Assembly: GCF_002947535.1 (NCBI RefSeq)
Contig: NZ_PUAP01000026.1
Span: 91,073-155,072 of the forward strand
Source: Enterococcus mundtii
GTDB taxonomy: Bacteria; Bacillota; Bacilli; Lactobacillales; Enterococcaceae
DNA: 64,000 nt
Direction: 5' to 3'
Part shown: one piece after another, positions 51,629-60,539 of the stretch
Layout: every line of letters begins with the position of its first letter
Numbering within the stretch: the stretch's first letter is position 1
Notes under the pieces: generated by a model
Told to the model about the DNA's origin: nothing
Databases searched by the model: none
The model's input: the letters and a program-made list of their open reading frames with translations, nothing else
Program-made: the position numbers and the translations under genes

Positions 51629-52699
51629 CTATCCGATTGCTTTTAATGGATCGATTTTTACGATCGTTCTAACAGAGAAGAGTGCCCCTAAAATAGCGAC
51701 AATCAACATCATCACACTAATCACACCGAAAAACAGCCAGTTACTTTGGAATGGCACAGCATCTGGTAGCACCAGTGAAGTGACGAACGTTCCAAACAAT
51801 CCAAGAGCAACACCGAAAAATGAAAGTAAGAACGTTTGGGCAACTACTGAACGTGCAATGAATCCACCAGTAACGCCTTGCGCTTTCAGTACACCAAAAA
51901 TATTGATTTTTTGCATAGTCAATACATAAATAAAAATACCGATTACGATTGCTGCAATCACGATCAAGAAGCCAATCATGAAACCAAACGTCAACACTTG
52001 TGCATTGTATCCTGGTAATTCATTGATAAATGTCGAAATACTGATTTTTTCTAGATCATCCGGTAAGCTATCCACATCTCCTCGCACGACCACTGCATTA
52101 ATACGAGCATTATCAGTTGCATCTTGTTTCTCAAATCGTATCTCTTGGTACGCATTGATCGTTGTATAGACGACAGGAGAGACATTGAATTTGGCATTTT
52201 CCGTAAATCCAGTCAATTTAAATGTCTTGTCGCTTCCTGATAATTTGATCGTATCTCCAACGTCCAGACCATATTCTTCTTTTAAACTGATATCACCGAC
52301 TGCTTCGTCGTTTGACTGGAATTCTTCTCCTTCCATGATATTCGGCATGATGAATTGGTTTTGGTCAATCCCAAAAAAACTTACATTGACTTTATCCGCA
52401 TCTGGACGATCTGGACTCGTGACTACTCCAGGTGTCTGAGCTAAGTAAGCCACTTGATCTCCCTTCACTTCTTCTGCCATCTTTTTCGTGATCATCGACA
52501 TCCCTAAGTTTGTATTGGCATCCTTGGATAAGACAATGGTATCTGCCTCCCATTTATCTACAGCAGTTCGATTGTCTTGTGCCAACCCGTAGGCTAATCC
52601 TGTCAAAAAAAAGACAAGGTACGCAATTAGAAACATGACGCCAGTCACTAAGGCGTAGCGTAATTTTGAATGAATGATTTCATTTAATGCTAAAAACAT
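51629..52699 (-). CDS. FtsX-like ABC transporter permease
   Basis: This 356-residue permease has one N-terminal helix (about 14-38), a large extracytoplasmic domain (about 40-225) and three C-terminal helices (about 235-262, 280-310, 325-348), the MacB/FtsX four-helix layout. It works with the ATPase gene downstream. Together with the TetR gene it forms a three-gene operon, probably for antimicrobial or lipid/peptide efflux. The operon starts after the tandem palindromes. Confidence 0.9.
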   Translation of the reverse strand: MFLALNEIIHSKLRYALVTGVMFLIAYLVFFLTGLAYGLAQDNRTAVDKWEADTIVLSKDANTNLGMSMITKKMAEEVKGDQVAYLAQTPGVVTSPDRPDADKVNVSFFGIDQNQFIMPNIMEGEEFQSNDEAVGDISLKEEYGLDVGDTIKLSGSDKTFKLTGFTENAKFNVSPVVYTTINAYQEIRFEKQDATDNARINAVVVRGDVDSLPDDLEKISISTFINELPGYNAQVLTFGFMIGFLIVIAAIVIGIFIYVLTMQKINIFGVLKAQGVTGGFIARSVVAQTFLLSFFGVALGLFGTFVTSLVLPDAVPFQSNWLFFGVISVMMLIVAILGALFSVRTIVKIDPLKAIG

Positions 52700-52717
52700 A
52701 AAATTCCCCCTAAAAAT

Positions 52718-52752
52718 TTATCAACTGATAAATATATATTATCACTTGATAA
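52718..52752. promoter_or_regulatory. Tandem palindromic operator of the TetR-controlled operon
   Basis: Two 14-bp palindromes, TTATCAACTGATAA (52718-52731) and TTATCACTTGATAA (52739-52752), have identical arms TTATCA/TGATAA and start 21 bp apart, two helical turns. They lie 19 bp upstream of the permease start codon and overlap the AT-rich promoter region. Confidence 0.7.
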
Positions 52753-52869
52753 ATTTTTAGAGGAATAATCTGCTCAGGATAATCAATAAAAGAATAACTA
52801 ATTGAGTTGATCATATTCAATAAGGAATATATCAATCGTTTATTTCCAAGTTTCACCAAAAAAGTGAGG

Positions 52870-53721
52870 TTAAAATCCCGATTCTTTTAACATTGGTAAT
52901 AGATATTCTTTCGCTTTTAAAATCTGACTTTCATAATCACTATCCTGACCACTCCACATTTCAATCAAGAAAGGTCCTTCGTAATTTACCCGTTTCAATG
53001 TTTTAAATACGCCAAAAAAATCAACACAACCTTGTCCAAAAGGAACGTCTCTGAACTTACCTTTACTATTTGCGGTTACTGGTTGCGTATCTTTCAGATG
53101 GATCGAAGTAATGTATTCGATGCCTTGTTCAATTTCAATAGCTACATTATTTTCTGGCCAAGCAGATAGATTTCCTAAGTCAGGATACACTTGTAAATAA
53201 GGAGAAGGAATTTGTTTTTTTATCTCCATGAACTTACGAATCGAATTCATAAATGGGTCATCCATGACTTCAATCGACAAAATTATCCCATATTGTGCCG
53301 CCTCTTTGATACTGGCACGCATCCCTCTGATAAACGCTTCTCTTGTCTCTATTGATTTTTCTTCGTAGTAAACATCATATCCCGCTACTTGTATGATCCT
53401 AATACCTAACCGATACGCAAGTTGTATCGCCTTTTTCATCATACATAAGGCTTTTTCCTGTTTTTTGATATCCGCTGAACCGAATGGGAATCGCCGATGC
53501 CCACTTAAACAAAGCGAATGGATAGCAATTCCCGAAACCGCCATCGCTTCCTTTAACTCAGCGATTTGTTCATTTGTCCATTCTAAACGAGCCAATCGTT
53601 CCTCGCTTTCGTCAATCGATATTTCCATAAAATCAAACCCTAATTCCTTTACTGCATGTAACCGCTCTTGCCACGACCATCCGCTAGGCAACGCCTTTTC
53701 GTAAAGTCCGATTCTCGCCAT
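52870..53721 (-). CDS. ulaE: L-ribulose/L-xylulose-5-phosphate 3-epimerase
   Basis: UlaE converts L-xylulose 5-phosphate to L-ribulose 5-phosphate in anaerobic L-ascorbate use. The protein is 283 residues, a TIM-barrel of the xylose-isomerase-like family. Metal ligands are visible in LSIEVMDDP, YPDLGNLS, SIHLKDT and IEMWSG. I start at ATG 53721 (MARIGLYEKALP), preceded by GGGGAG; the open frame upstream runs into ulaD. It is the last gene of the operon. ulaF (the 4-epimerase) is not in the window, so that step must be encoded elsewhere (for example by araD). Confidence 0.92.
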   Translation of the reverse strand: MARIGLYEKALPSGWSWQERLHAVKELGFDFMEISIDESEERLARLEWTNEQIAELKEAMAVSGIAIHSLCLSGHRRFPFGSADIKKQEKALCMMKKAIQLAYRLGIRIIQVAGYDVYYEEKSIETREAFIRGMRASIKEAAQYGIILSIEVMDDPFMNSIRKFMEIKKQIPSPYLQVYPDLGNLSAWPENNVAIEIEQGIEYITSIHLKDTQPVTANSKGKFRDVPFGQGCVDFFGVFKTLKRVNYEGPFLIEMWSGQDSDYESQILKAKEYLLPMLKESGF

Positions 53722-53722
53722 C

Positions 53723-54364
53723 TCATTCTCCCCACAGTCGCTTGATCTCGTTTTGGAATGCTTGTGCTTGCGTGATAGGGTCTGCACATGCCGTCAATCC
53801 TCGACCGACAATAAAATGAAAGATCGGCATTCCTTGGAACAAGGCTAACGTTGAAATTGACAGCCCACCAGTTACTGATACTTGAAAACCTAAATCGATC
53901 AATTGTTGGACGAGCTTCAGATCCTTTTCTCCCCAAACTTCCCCAGCTAACAAGGCATCCCTACTTTGATGGTAGACGACCTGAGAAATTCCAATTTCTC
54001 GCCATTGTTTTGCTTGTTCGATCGTCCACTCTCCATATAACTCTACTTGGAGTGCTTTGACTTTCTTTTGTGCGGCTCGCATGGTGGCAAGAGATGCACA
54101 GCAGATCACTGTCATGAAATCAGCCCCAGCCTTCGCTACGTTCTCAGCTACAGTTTCGCCTGCGTCGGCACATTTTGTATCCGCAACGAGCGTTTTTTCT
54201 GGAAACATTTGTCTCATACATTCGATTGCCTTATTTCCTTCTTGGAGACAAAGGATGGTACCTACTTCGATCACATCGACGATTTCTCCAATTTTCTTCA
54301 CATCTGCCAATGCAGAGGCTAACGTGTTATGATCCAAAGCAATTTGTAGTTTTGGTCGTTTCAT
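53723..54364 (-). CDS. ulaD: 3-keto-L-gulonate-6-phosphate decarboxylase
   Basis: UlaD decarboxylates 3-keto-L-gulonate 6-phosphate to L-xylulose 5-phosphate. The protein is 213 residues of the orotidine-phosphate-decarboxylase superfamily, with IALDHNTLASALADV, DVIEVGTILCLQEG and the ADTKCADAG motif (conserved K and D). The phosphate site is TGGLSI plus FIVGRGLTACADP. A 6-phospho-3-hexulose synthase is the nearest alternative, but the ula context settles it. One base separates it from ulaE. Confidence 0.93.
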   Translation of the reverse strand: MKRPKLQIALDHNTLASALADVKKIGEIVDVIEVGTILCLQEGNKAIECMRQMFPEKTLVADTKCADAGETVAENVAKAGADFMTVICCASLATMRAAQKKVKALQVELYGEWTIEQAKQWREIGISQVVYHQSRDALLAGEVWGEKDLKLVQQLIDLGFQVSVTGGLSISTLALFQGMPIFHFIVGRGLTACADPITQAQAFQNEIKRLWGE

Positions 54365-54676
54365 CTAATTCTCCTTTGATTTCAATTCTTTGTACAATGT
54401 TGTTTCTTTGAATTTCTCACAGATCTCAGTAGGTGACATCACATTTTTGATTCCAACGACCGTCACACCTCGCTCAATTGCTTTCATGAACATCGGCATA
54501 AAATTAAGTGGTGTAAACACGACATCATACTGACTGGCAGAACTTTTACCTTCAGATATCGGACAATGATGGATTTTACTTACTGTAATATTCAATTCTC
54601 TCATTGCCTTTTCCACACTACGCATCATCATTAAACTTGTACCAGAACCATTCGCACACGAAACTAAAATTCTCAT
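54365..54676 (-). CDS. ulaB: PTS L-ascorbate transporter subunit IIB
   Basis: Phosphocarrier of the ascorbate PTS, which takes phosphate from UlaC and gives it to the sugar during transport by UlaA. The protein is 103 residues with the phospho-cysteine at C7 in ILVSCANGSGTS. The start is ATG 54676 with GGAGG; a reading five codons longer begins before that site. It lies between ulaA (15 bases upstream) and ulaD (adjacent). Confidence 0.94.
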   Translation of the reverse strand: MRILVSCANGSGTSLMMMRSVEKAMRELNITVSKIHHCPISEGKSSASQYDVVFTPLNFMPMFMKAIERGVTVVGIKNVMSPTEICEKFKETTLYKELKSKEN

Positions 54677-54691
54677 TTGCTTTCCCTCCAA

Positions 54692-56167
54692 TTAATTATT
54701 TTCTCCAAATTTCTCTTTATATTTTTGATAATCCTCAACGATCAAGAAATACCCTTCTGGATTTTTTCGATATTGCAATTGGGGAATGAGTAATAGACCT
54801 ATGACGACTAATACGACACCTGCATATCCTAAAAATTTCATCAATACTGTAAAAGCTGGCCAAGCACTCGCCCAATCAAACATACCGATGTATCCTCCGT
54901 AACGAGACAATCCGATCCACGTTGCAAAGAGTGCAGAACCACCGACTTGGATCAGCCCTGATAAGAACGGGAACAAACATGCCGCTTTGAACCCGCCACG
55001 ATTATTAGAGAATACAGCGATGACTGCATTATCAAAAAATAGCGGGATGAATCCAGCAATCACGATCGTTGGTGATCGGAAGACGATCAATAAGATGATC
55101 ATCAAGAATTGTCCTAATGCACCAAATAAAAATCCGATCGTTACAGCATTTGGTGAACCGAAACCGAAAGTTGCAGCCACGTCGATCCCCGGCACAGCCC
55201 CTGGTAAAATAGTATTTGATATTCCTTGGAAAGATTGTGTCAACTCATCTATAAAGGTCCGGACACCAAGTTGTAAAATGGCTAAATACACTGCAAAGTT
55301 CAAGGAAGTTGTCAGTATGTAGAAAACGAAACTTTGTCCTGGTGCCATAAACTCCGACTCGATCAAATACTCTTGTCCTAGTACCAACAATATGATGCCA
55401 AAGAAGAACAACATCAATAAAGAAGTTGCCACCATATTCTCGTTGAAGATGGATAAGAAACCTGGAAGTTCCATATCTTCAAGCTTCTTATCAGCTTTTC
55501 TATTCCCACTTTTTTTACGACTGTTTTTTTGCCACCACTTCGCTAAGGTGGAAAATAGGTACACCCCAAACATCTGTTGGTGAGCAATCGCAAAACCAGC
55601 ACCTTCTGTCAGTTCTTGTGTCACACCAACAGTCAAATTAGAAGCAACTGCCCAGTAACACCCTAAAATAATCCCCATAAACACTAATACTTCTACTCTT
55701 CCTAACTCAGGAAAACAGAAAAGTAAAATCCAAAAAGCTGTAGCTGCTTGCTGGATCTGGACATTACCTGTCGTAAAAACAGCTCGGAGTTTCGTATATT
55801 TTTGGAAACGAACTAACAGGATATTCAACACGAATGCAATCAATAATAAAATCATCACATCACTGAATGTTCGCCCAAACGTCTCCATCAACCCTGCATC
55901 TACAGCATTTTGACCAAAGTAGGGATCAGTCACCATCGCCTCAAGATCAAAACGATCCTTTAAACCGACTAAGATCGGCCGGAAATTGTTCACTAATCCG
56001 CCTGAACCTACAGCTAAAATCAAATAACCTACAGTTGCTTTCAAAAAACCAGCTAAACATTCATATAATGGTCGACCAAGGAGTACATACCCTAATAAAA
56101 CGATCGAACCGATCAAGTAGGCTGGTTGAGTTAAAATATTTGTCGCAAAATACGTCCATATCTCCAT
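54692..56167 (-). CDS. ulaA: PTS L-ascorbate transporter membrane subunit IIC
   Basis: This is the membrane channel of the ascorbate PTS. The protein is 491 residues with about 11 membrane helices, UlaA/SgaT family. Recognisable blocks include GVTQELTEGAGFAIAHQQMFG, GAVPGIDVAATFGFGSPNAV and GALGQFLMI. The start is ATG 56167 (MEIWTYF) after GGGAGAG; five codons further upstream overlap that site. A terminator-like hairpin separates it from ulaC, which may set transporter levels separately. Confidence 0.93.
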   Translation of the reverse strand: MEIWTYFATNILTQPAYLIGSIVLLGYVLLGRPLYECLAGFLKATVGYLILAVGSGGLVNNFRPILVGLKDRFDLEAMVTDPYFGQNAVDAGLMETFGRTFSDVMILLLIAFVLNILLVRFQKYTKLRAVFTTGNVQIQQAATAFWILLFCFPELGRVEVLVFMGIILGCYWAVASNLTVGVTQELTEGAGFAIAHQQMFGVYLFSTLAKWWQKNSRKKSGNRKADKKLEDMELPGFLSIFNENMVATSLLMLFFFGIILLVLGQEYLIESEFMAPGQSFVFYILTTSLNFAVYLAILQLGVRTFIDELTQSFQGISNTILPGAVPGIDVAATFGFGSPNAVTIGFLFGALGQFLMIILLIVFRSPTIVIAGFIPLFFDNAVIAVFSNNRGGFKAACLFPFLSGLIQVGGSALFATWIGLSRYGGYIGMFDWASAWPAFTVLMKFLGYAGVVLVVIGLLLIPQLQYRKNPEGYFLIVEDYQKYKEKFGENN

Positions 56168-56195
56168 CAAGATCTCTCCCATATTTTTCCGTTAC

Positions 56196-56240
56196 CAAAA
56201 AACCAGAACAAATCATCAAACGATGCTAGATGTTATGGTT
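56196..56240 (-). terminator. Hairpin with T-run between ulaC and ulaA (attenuator-like)
   Basis: On the minus strand AACCAtaACA pairs with TGTtcTGGTT around an inner CATC/GATG stem, followed by six Ts. It is weaker than the other terminators here and could reduce readthrough from ulaGC into ulaABDE. Confidence 0.5.
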
Positions 56241-56365
56241 TTCGTGTAGACGGTCTCCCTCCCTTACATCGTATTTTTTAGTTGAAAATTTATCTTTTAT
56301 GTCCATTTGCTTTCCGTCTAATGTTCCTCATCAACCAAACTTATCAAGCAACAGGCTATATCTTC

Positions 56366-56821
56366 CTATGTTGGCTCGTATTTCTCCATGATTACTTGAT
56401 AATCTTCGATCGTTTCTGTCGCAAGTAGCGCTTCGATCAAACCATCTTGCATCAGTAATTCCGATAATGATTGAATGTTTTTCAAGTGTTGGTCCGGGTC
56501 TTTGGCTGCTAAGATGAAGAAAAGACTGGCAGACTGTCCCCCTTCTTCAAAAAGAACGGGAACTTTCATTTTAGTAAAGGAAATCGCTGTTCCAAAAACA
56601 TTTGAGCCACCTTGCATGGCATGAGGCATAGCAACGTGGGGAGCAATCAGGATATATGCACCATATTCTTCGATACTGCGAATCATTTCTTCTACGTATA
56701 CATGATCGATGATTCTTTTTTCTAATAAATGGCGACTACTCTCCTCAATTGCCATTCGCCAATCAGCGATCGTAGTTTCTACATAATTGACTAAGCCATT
56801 CTCATAAAAATATCTCAACAT
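56366..56821 (-). CDS. ulaC: PTS L-ascorbate transporter subunit IIA
   Basis: This subunit accepts phosphate from HPr and passes it to UlaB. The protein is 151 residues from the chosen start, PTS_EIIA type 2 (fructose/mannitol-like), with the active-site histidine in IAPHVAMPHA. I start at ATG 56821 (MLRYFYENGLVNYV) because the family begins there. No Shine-Dalgarno site precedes it or the in-frame ATG at 56836; a GAGGAGG site lies more than 90 bases upstream. Translation may depend on coupling or the start may have been altered. Confidence 0.85.
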   Translation of the reverse strand: MLRYFYENGLVNYVETTIADWRMAIEESSRHLLEKRIIDHVYVEEMIRSIEEYGAYILIAPHVAMPHAMQGGSNVFGTAISFTKMKVPVLFEEGGQSASLFFILAAKDPDQHLKNIQSLSELLMQDGLIEALLATETIEDYQVIMEKYEPT

Positions 56822-56989
56822 ATTTACAAACAGCATCAAGCAATCATTCGTTCGACAACGGCGTATTCTTATCAAGAGACGACTTTATCTTACGTTCACT
56901 TGCTTTGATACGTTCTTCCTCCTCGCTTTTACTTTCACTTACAAAAAATCTCGGTTCAGCTGATTTTTTGTCATCTATCTCTTGTTCTC

Positions 56990-58051
56990 CTATAAAAATG
57001 ATGGAAATGGCGTATCATTTTCTTGGGTGAAGACATCATGGAAGCCACGATCAAAATTGAAGGCTAAGTCTTGTCTGTTATCTGGATACGTATATTTACC
57101 ACCTACTTGCCAAATATAAGGAGAAAACTGATAAGCCAAACGGTCTTTTTTCATACGCCATAATTGAGTGATCTCGCTAGGATCAGCCATGAAATTTGAC
57201 CAAATATCATAATGGACTGGGATCACTACTTGAGCTCTTAGCGATTCTGCCATTCTCAACAAATCACTAGCGGTCATCTTATCAGTGATACCACGCGGAT
57301 TTTCACCATATGCACCTAAACAAACATCGATTTGATGTTCATTGCCATGTTTGGCAAAGAGGTTGGAATAATGGGAATCCCCTGCGTGGTAGATCGTCCC
57401 TCCCGATGTTTTGAAAAGATAATTGACAGCGATCGTATCCATTTCTTGAGGCAACTGTTCTTTTAATTGCACATTAGGATCATCATGCGTGATCAATGCC
57501 GTACGATCAAAGGCTTCCAACGCAACGATCTCTAGTTCATTGATCAAAGCGATATCACCCGGTTTGACCACCTGAGTCTTTTCTTTAGGTATCCCCCAAG
57601 ATAGCCATGTTTCTACTACTGCTTTGGGGCCAATAAATAAAGCCTCTGGACAATTTTGATGAACAGCTGCGGCAGTGTGGATATCCAGATGATCGGAATG
57701 GATATGTGTTACCACTAATGCATCCACATTTTTGATTGCAAATGGGTCGATCACAAAAGGCTGTGTACGTAAATTCGGTTGCATCTTTTCTGTACCGCTC
57801 ATACGCATCATCTGATGCCCTTTTTTCATCTGTCCGTTCCCGTGGGTCCGTTTACCTGTCCCACACCATAAGTCACAGAGGATATTTGTGCCTTCATGTG
57901 TCTTCAGCCAAATCCCTGTACACCCTAACCACCATATAGATACGCTTTTTTCTTTTACTTGTTCCATTTCGATTTCTTCGTTCAGATAGGTTCCCCATTC
58001 TGGAAAAGTCGAACGCAACCAATCTTCTTTTGTTACTTCTGATACATTCAT
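56990..58051 (-). CDS. ulaG: L-ascorbate-6-phosphate lactonase
   Basis: UlaG opens the lactone ring of ascorbate 6-phosphate to give 3-keto-L-gulonate 6-phosphate, the first cytoplasmic step. The protein is 353 residues of the metallo-beta-lactamase superfamily. Metal-binding [17 protein letters not shown] and [13 protein letters not shown] are visible. The start is ATG 58051 ([11 protein letters not shown]) after GGGGG; 18 further codons upstream lack a site. It is the first gene of the ula operon and is divergent from ulaR. Confidence 0.95.
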   Translation of the reverse strand: MNVSEVTKEDWLRSTFPEWGTYLNEEIEMEQVKEKSVSIWWLGCTGIWLKTHEGTNILCDLWCGTGKRTHGNGQMKKGHQMMRMSGTEKMQPNLRTQPFVIDPFAIKNVDALVVTHIHSDHLDIHTAAAVHQNCPEALFIGPKAVVETWLSWGIPKEKTQVVKPGDIALINELEIVALEAFDRTALITHDDPNVQLKEQLPQEMDTIAVNYLFKTSGGTIYHAGDSHYSNLFAKHGNEHQIDVCLGAYGENPRGITDKMTASDLLRMAESLRAQVVIPVHYDIWSNFMADPSEITQLWRMKKDRLAYQFSPYIWQVGGKYTYPDNRQDLAFNFDRGFHDVFTQENDTPFPSFL

Positions 58052-58122
58052 GCGCCATTGCCCCCTTTTTACTTTAGGTATACATAAATAATAGAGCGCT
58101 ATCATAACGATTGGAATAGCTT

Positions 58123-58194
58123 TATATGACTGTTATTACTTTATGTGATTGTTTACATTTTTTTTATGCTCGTATAGCTATAATCAGTCATATA
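58123..58194. promoter_or_regulatory. Perfect inverted repeat in the ulaG/ulaR promoter region
   Basis: TATATGACTG (58123-58132) and CAGTCATATA (58185-58194) are perfect inverted copies 62 bp apart, about six helical turns. The right arm abuts the ulaR -10 box TATAAT (58179-58184). Such paired sites fit a DeoR-type repressor that loops DNA, as UlaR does in E. coli. Confidence 0.65.
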
Positions 58195-58227
58195 GAGAAA
58201 AAAATTAATAGAAAAGGAAGGATAACA

Positions 58228-58995
58228 ATGAAAAATTCTCTGTCGGCGATTGAAAAAAGACGTAATAAAATACTTGATCTATTACAAGGGCGCAACCAAA
58301 TGACCACGATCGAACTGTCTGAAAAGCTTCAAGTCTCCCTTAGTACGATTCGTCGTGATCTGACATTATTAGAAGAAAAAAATGAGATTATTCGTGAACA
58401 CGGCTATTGCCTCTTCAACTATGACAATCAGACAAATTTTGATCTATCTGGACCAACGTGGATCAAACATCAAATCGCTCGTTTTGCTAGTCAATATATT
58501 GGAGATTATGCCACAGTATTTATCAATTCAAGTTCCACTGCCTTGGCTACACTCGATTATTTAGAATCGGATCACGTCACCGTCGTAACGAATAATTTAA
58601 AGGTCGTTTCTTGCGTCAGACAAGGAAACTATACTTATATCCTCACTGGTGGCGAATTACGTGTACCTAAAGAAATTTTAGTTGGAGACATTGCCGCTCG
58701 GACATTAGCAGATATGAATGCAGATGTTTGTATCATCGGATGTAGCGGAGTAGATTTGGATAATGGTGTGACGACAAAAATTTTAAATGAATCTAAAATC
58801 AACGAATGGATGATCAAAAAGAGTAGCAAATGTCGTATCCTTGTTGCAGATCATCGCAAGATTGGTCGGACTTCACAATTTAAGATCGCTGATGTCTCTG
58901 CCTTTGACTATTTGATCACCGATCAGCATTGTTCGCCTAAACTTGCAAAAAAAATCGAACAACTAGGTGTCACAGTTATTCGAGTGAGTTTGTAA
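58228..58995 (+). CDS. DeoR-family regulator, likely repressor of the ula operon
   Basis: This 255-residue regulator has an N-terminal DeoR helix-turn-helix (KRRNKILDLLQGRNQMTTIELSEKL, LSTIRRDLTLLEEKNEI, about 7-60) and a C-terminal sugar-phosphate sensor domain (NNLKVVSC, LTGGELR, IIGCSGVDLDNGVTT). In E. coli UlaR is of the same family and senses ascorbate 6-phosphate, so I infer the same here. GGAAGG before the ATG at 58228. The open frame 34 codons upstream lies in the promoter and is not coding. Confidence 0.88.
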   Translation: MKNSLSAIEKRRNKILDLLQGRNQMTTIELSEKLQVSLSTIRRDLTLLEEKNEIIREHGYCLFNYDNQTNFDLSGPTWIKHQIARFASQYIGDYATVFINSSSTALATLDYLESDHVTVVTNNLKVVSCVRQGNYTYILTGGELRVPKEILVGDIAARTLADMNADVCIIGCSGVDLDNGVTTKILNESKINEWMIKKSSKCRILVADHRKIGRTSQFKIADVSAFDYLITDQHCSPKLAKKIEQLGVTVIRVSL

Positions 58996-59165
58996 AAAAA
59001 GAAAAATTTTACCAAAGTTGCTAACAGATAAAAAACAGATATCAGTATATCCACTTTTAGGATTCAAGCATCCTGAGCATGCGACCCCTCTCTCATAGCA
59101 GTGTTTCTTCGTTCAGTTAAATAAAATAAAACAGATTATTTGCCTGTTTTAAAAACAAGGCGTAG

Positions 59166-59187
59166 TATAAAAATGTAAACGCTGACA
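59166..59187 (+). promoter_or_regulatory. Consensus cre (CcpA site) over the lctO start region
   Basis: TGTAAACGCTGACA (59174-59187) fits TGWNANCGNTNWCA at every position. It begins two bases after the likely -10 (TATAAA, 59166-59171), so CcpA should block transcription of the lactate oxidase gene when glucose is present. Confidence 0.85.
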
Positions 59188-59234
59188 AAAAAGATATTAT
59201 TTATTGATCGATACTAAGAAAGAAGGATTGTTTT

Positions 59235-60338
59235 ATGGAAATGATTTATCAAGCTGGCTCACAAGAAGGGCAAATCAGTTTTATCAATACAGAAGACTTA
59301 GAAATGGCGGCAGCTCAAGTGATTCCTACTGGCGGATACGGTTATATCAGTAGTGGTGCTGGAGATCTATTTACGTATCAAGAAAACGTGCAATCATTCA
59401 ATCATCAATTGATTATTCCTCATGTTTTAAAAGATGTGGAAATTCCAGATACAACGACTTACTTTGACCAAGAAACATTGTCTGCCCCAATCATCATGGC
59501 GCCTATTGCAGCTCATGGTTTAGCGCATACAAATGCAGAAAAAGCTTCAGCTAAAGGAGTCGCTGATTTTCATACGATCTATACAGCAAGTTCTTACGCT
59601 TCATGTACATTAGAAGAAATCCGCGAAGCCGGTGGTCCAGACGCACCACAATGGTTCCAGTTTTACATGAGTAAAGATAATGGCATCAATTTAGATATTC
59701 TAGAGATGGCTAAACGTAATGGCGCAAAAGCAATCGTTCTGACAGCTGATGCAACTGTTGGTGGTAATCGAGAAACCGACCTTCGCAATGGCTTCACCTT
59801 TCCTTTGCCAATGCCGATCGTTCAATCCTATCAATCAGGAGTCGGACAAACGATGGACGCAGTTTATAAGTCCTCAAAACAAAAATTAAGTCCAAAAGAT
59901 GTGGAATTTATTGCCGCTCATTCTGACTTACCCGTTTATGTAAAAGGTGTGCAATCAGAAGACGATGTCTATCGTTCATTAGATGCGGGCGCAAATGGCA
60001 TCTGGGTATCTAATCACGGCGGTCGTCAGTTAGATGGTGGTCCAGCAGCATTTGATTCCTTGAAATATGTAGCAGAAGCCGTAGATAAACGTGTGCCTAT
60101 CGTCTTCGACAGCGGCGTTCGTCGTGGTCAGCATGTCTTTAAAGCAATTGCTTCTGGTGCCGATCTAGTCGCAATCGGTCGCCCTGCCATCTACGGTTTA
60201 GCTCTTGGTGGAAGTACCGGCATCCACCAAGTATTCGACTTCTTCAAAAAAGAACTAGAAATGGTGATGCAACTAGCTGGAACGCAAACCGTCGAAGATA
60301 TCAAAAATGTGACATTACGGGAAAATCGTTTCTTCTAA
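59235..60338 (+). CDS. lctO: L-lactate oxidase
   Basis: This FMN enzyme of the 2-hydroxyacid oxidase family oxidises L-lactate with O2 to pyruvate and H2O2. The protein is 367 residues, close to the Aerococcus enzyme (374). Visible are the FMN/substrate blocks YGYISSGAGD, PIIMAPIAAHGLAH and QFYMSKDNG. The conserved lysine is in VYVKGVQSEDD, the catalytic histidine and arginine in VSNHGGRQLDGGPA, and the FMN phosphate site in FDSGVRRGQHVFKAIA and AIGRP. Ribosome site AGAAAGAAGG before the ATG. The cre site upstream indicates carbon-catabolite control. A single gene; lactate 2-monooxygenase is the nearest alternative. Confidence 0.93.
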   Translation: MEMIYQAGSQEGQISFINTEDLEMAAAQVIPTGGYGYISSGAGDLFTYQENVQSFNHQLIIPHVLKDVEIPDTTTYFDQETLSAPIIMAPIAAHGLAHTNAEKASAKGVADFHTIYTASSYASCTLEEIREAGGPDAPQWFQFYMSKDNGINLDILEMAKRNGAKAIVLTADATVGGNRETDLRNGFTFPLPMPIVQSYQSGVGQTMDAVYKSSKQKLSPKDVEFIAAHSDLPVYVKGVQSEDDVYRSLDAGANGIWVSNHGGRQLDGGPAAFDSLKYVAEAVDKRVPIVFDSGVRRGQHVFKAIASGADLVAIGRPAIYGLALGGSTGIHQVFDFFKKELEMVMQLAGTQTVEDIKNVTLRENRFF

Positions 60339-60426
60339 ATTGAGAAAATCTCAAATAAAGCAAGCGTAGTTCCCATAGTCATCTCGCACTTTTGAATCCA
60401 AATAAACGAACATCAAAAAAGCCTTT

Positions 60427-60486
60427 AAAAATAAGCAAGAAGACCCAAATATTTGAATAAATTTCGGGTCTTCTTGCTTATTTTTT
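60427..60486. repeat. Dispersed hairpin repeat, copy D (bidirectional terminator)
   Basis: Stem AAAATAAGCAAGAAGACCC / GGGTCTTCTTGCTTATTTT carries a core AAATATTTGAATAAATTT. It lies between the converging lctO and PhzF-like genes, with T-runs on both strands. Confidence 0.85.
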
Positions 60487-60539
60487 AGAGCTGTATGCTA
60501 TTTATTGCACTCTGTATACTACCTGTTTGGATGGATTTT

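Noticed and set aside
56845..56992. Charged open frame between ulaG and ulaC (segments VSESKSEEEERIKASERKIK)
   Set aside because: Open and coding-like in composition but lacks any ATG, GTG or TTG start; the ulaC family alignment does not extend into it.
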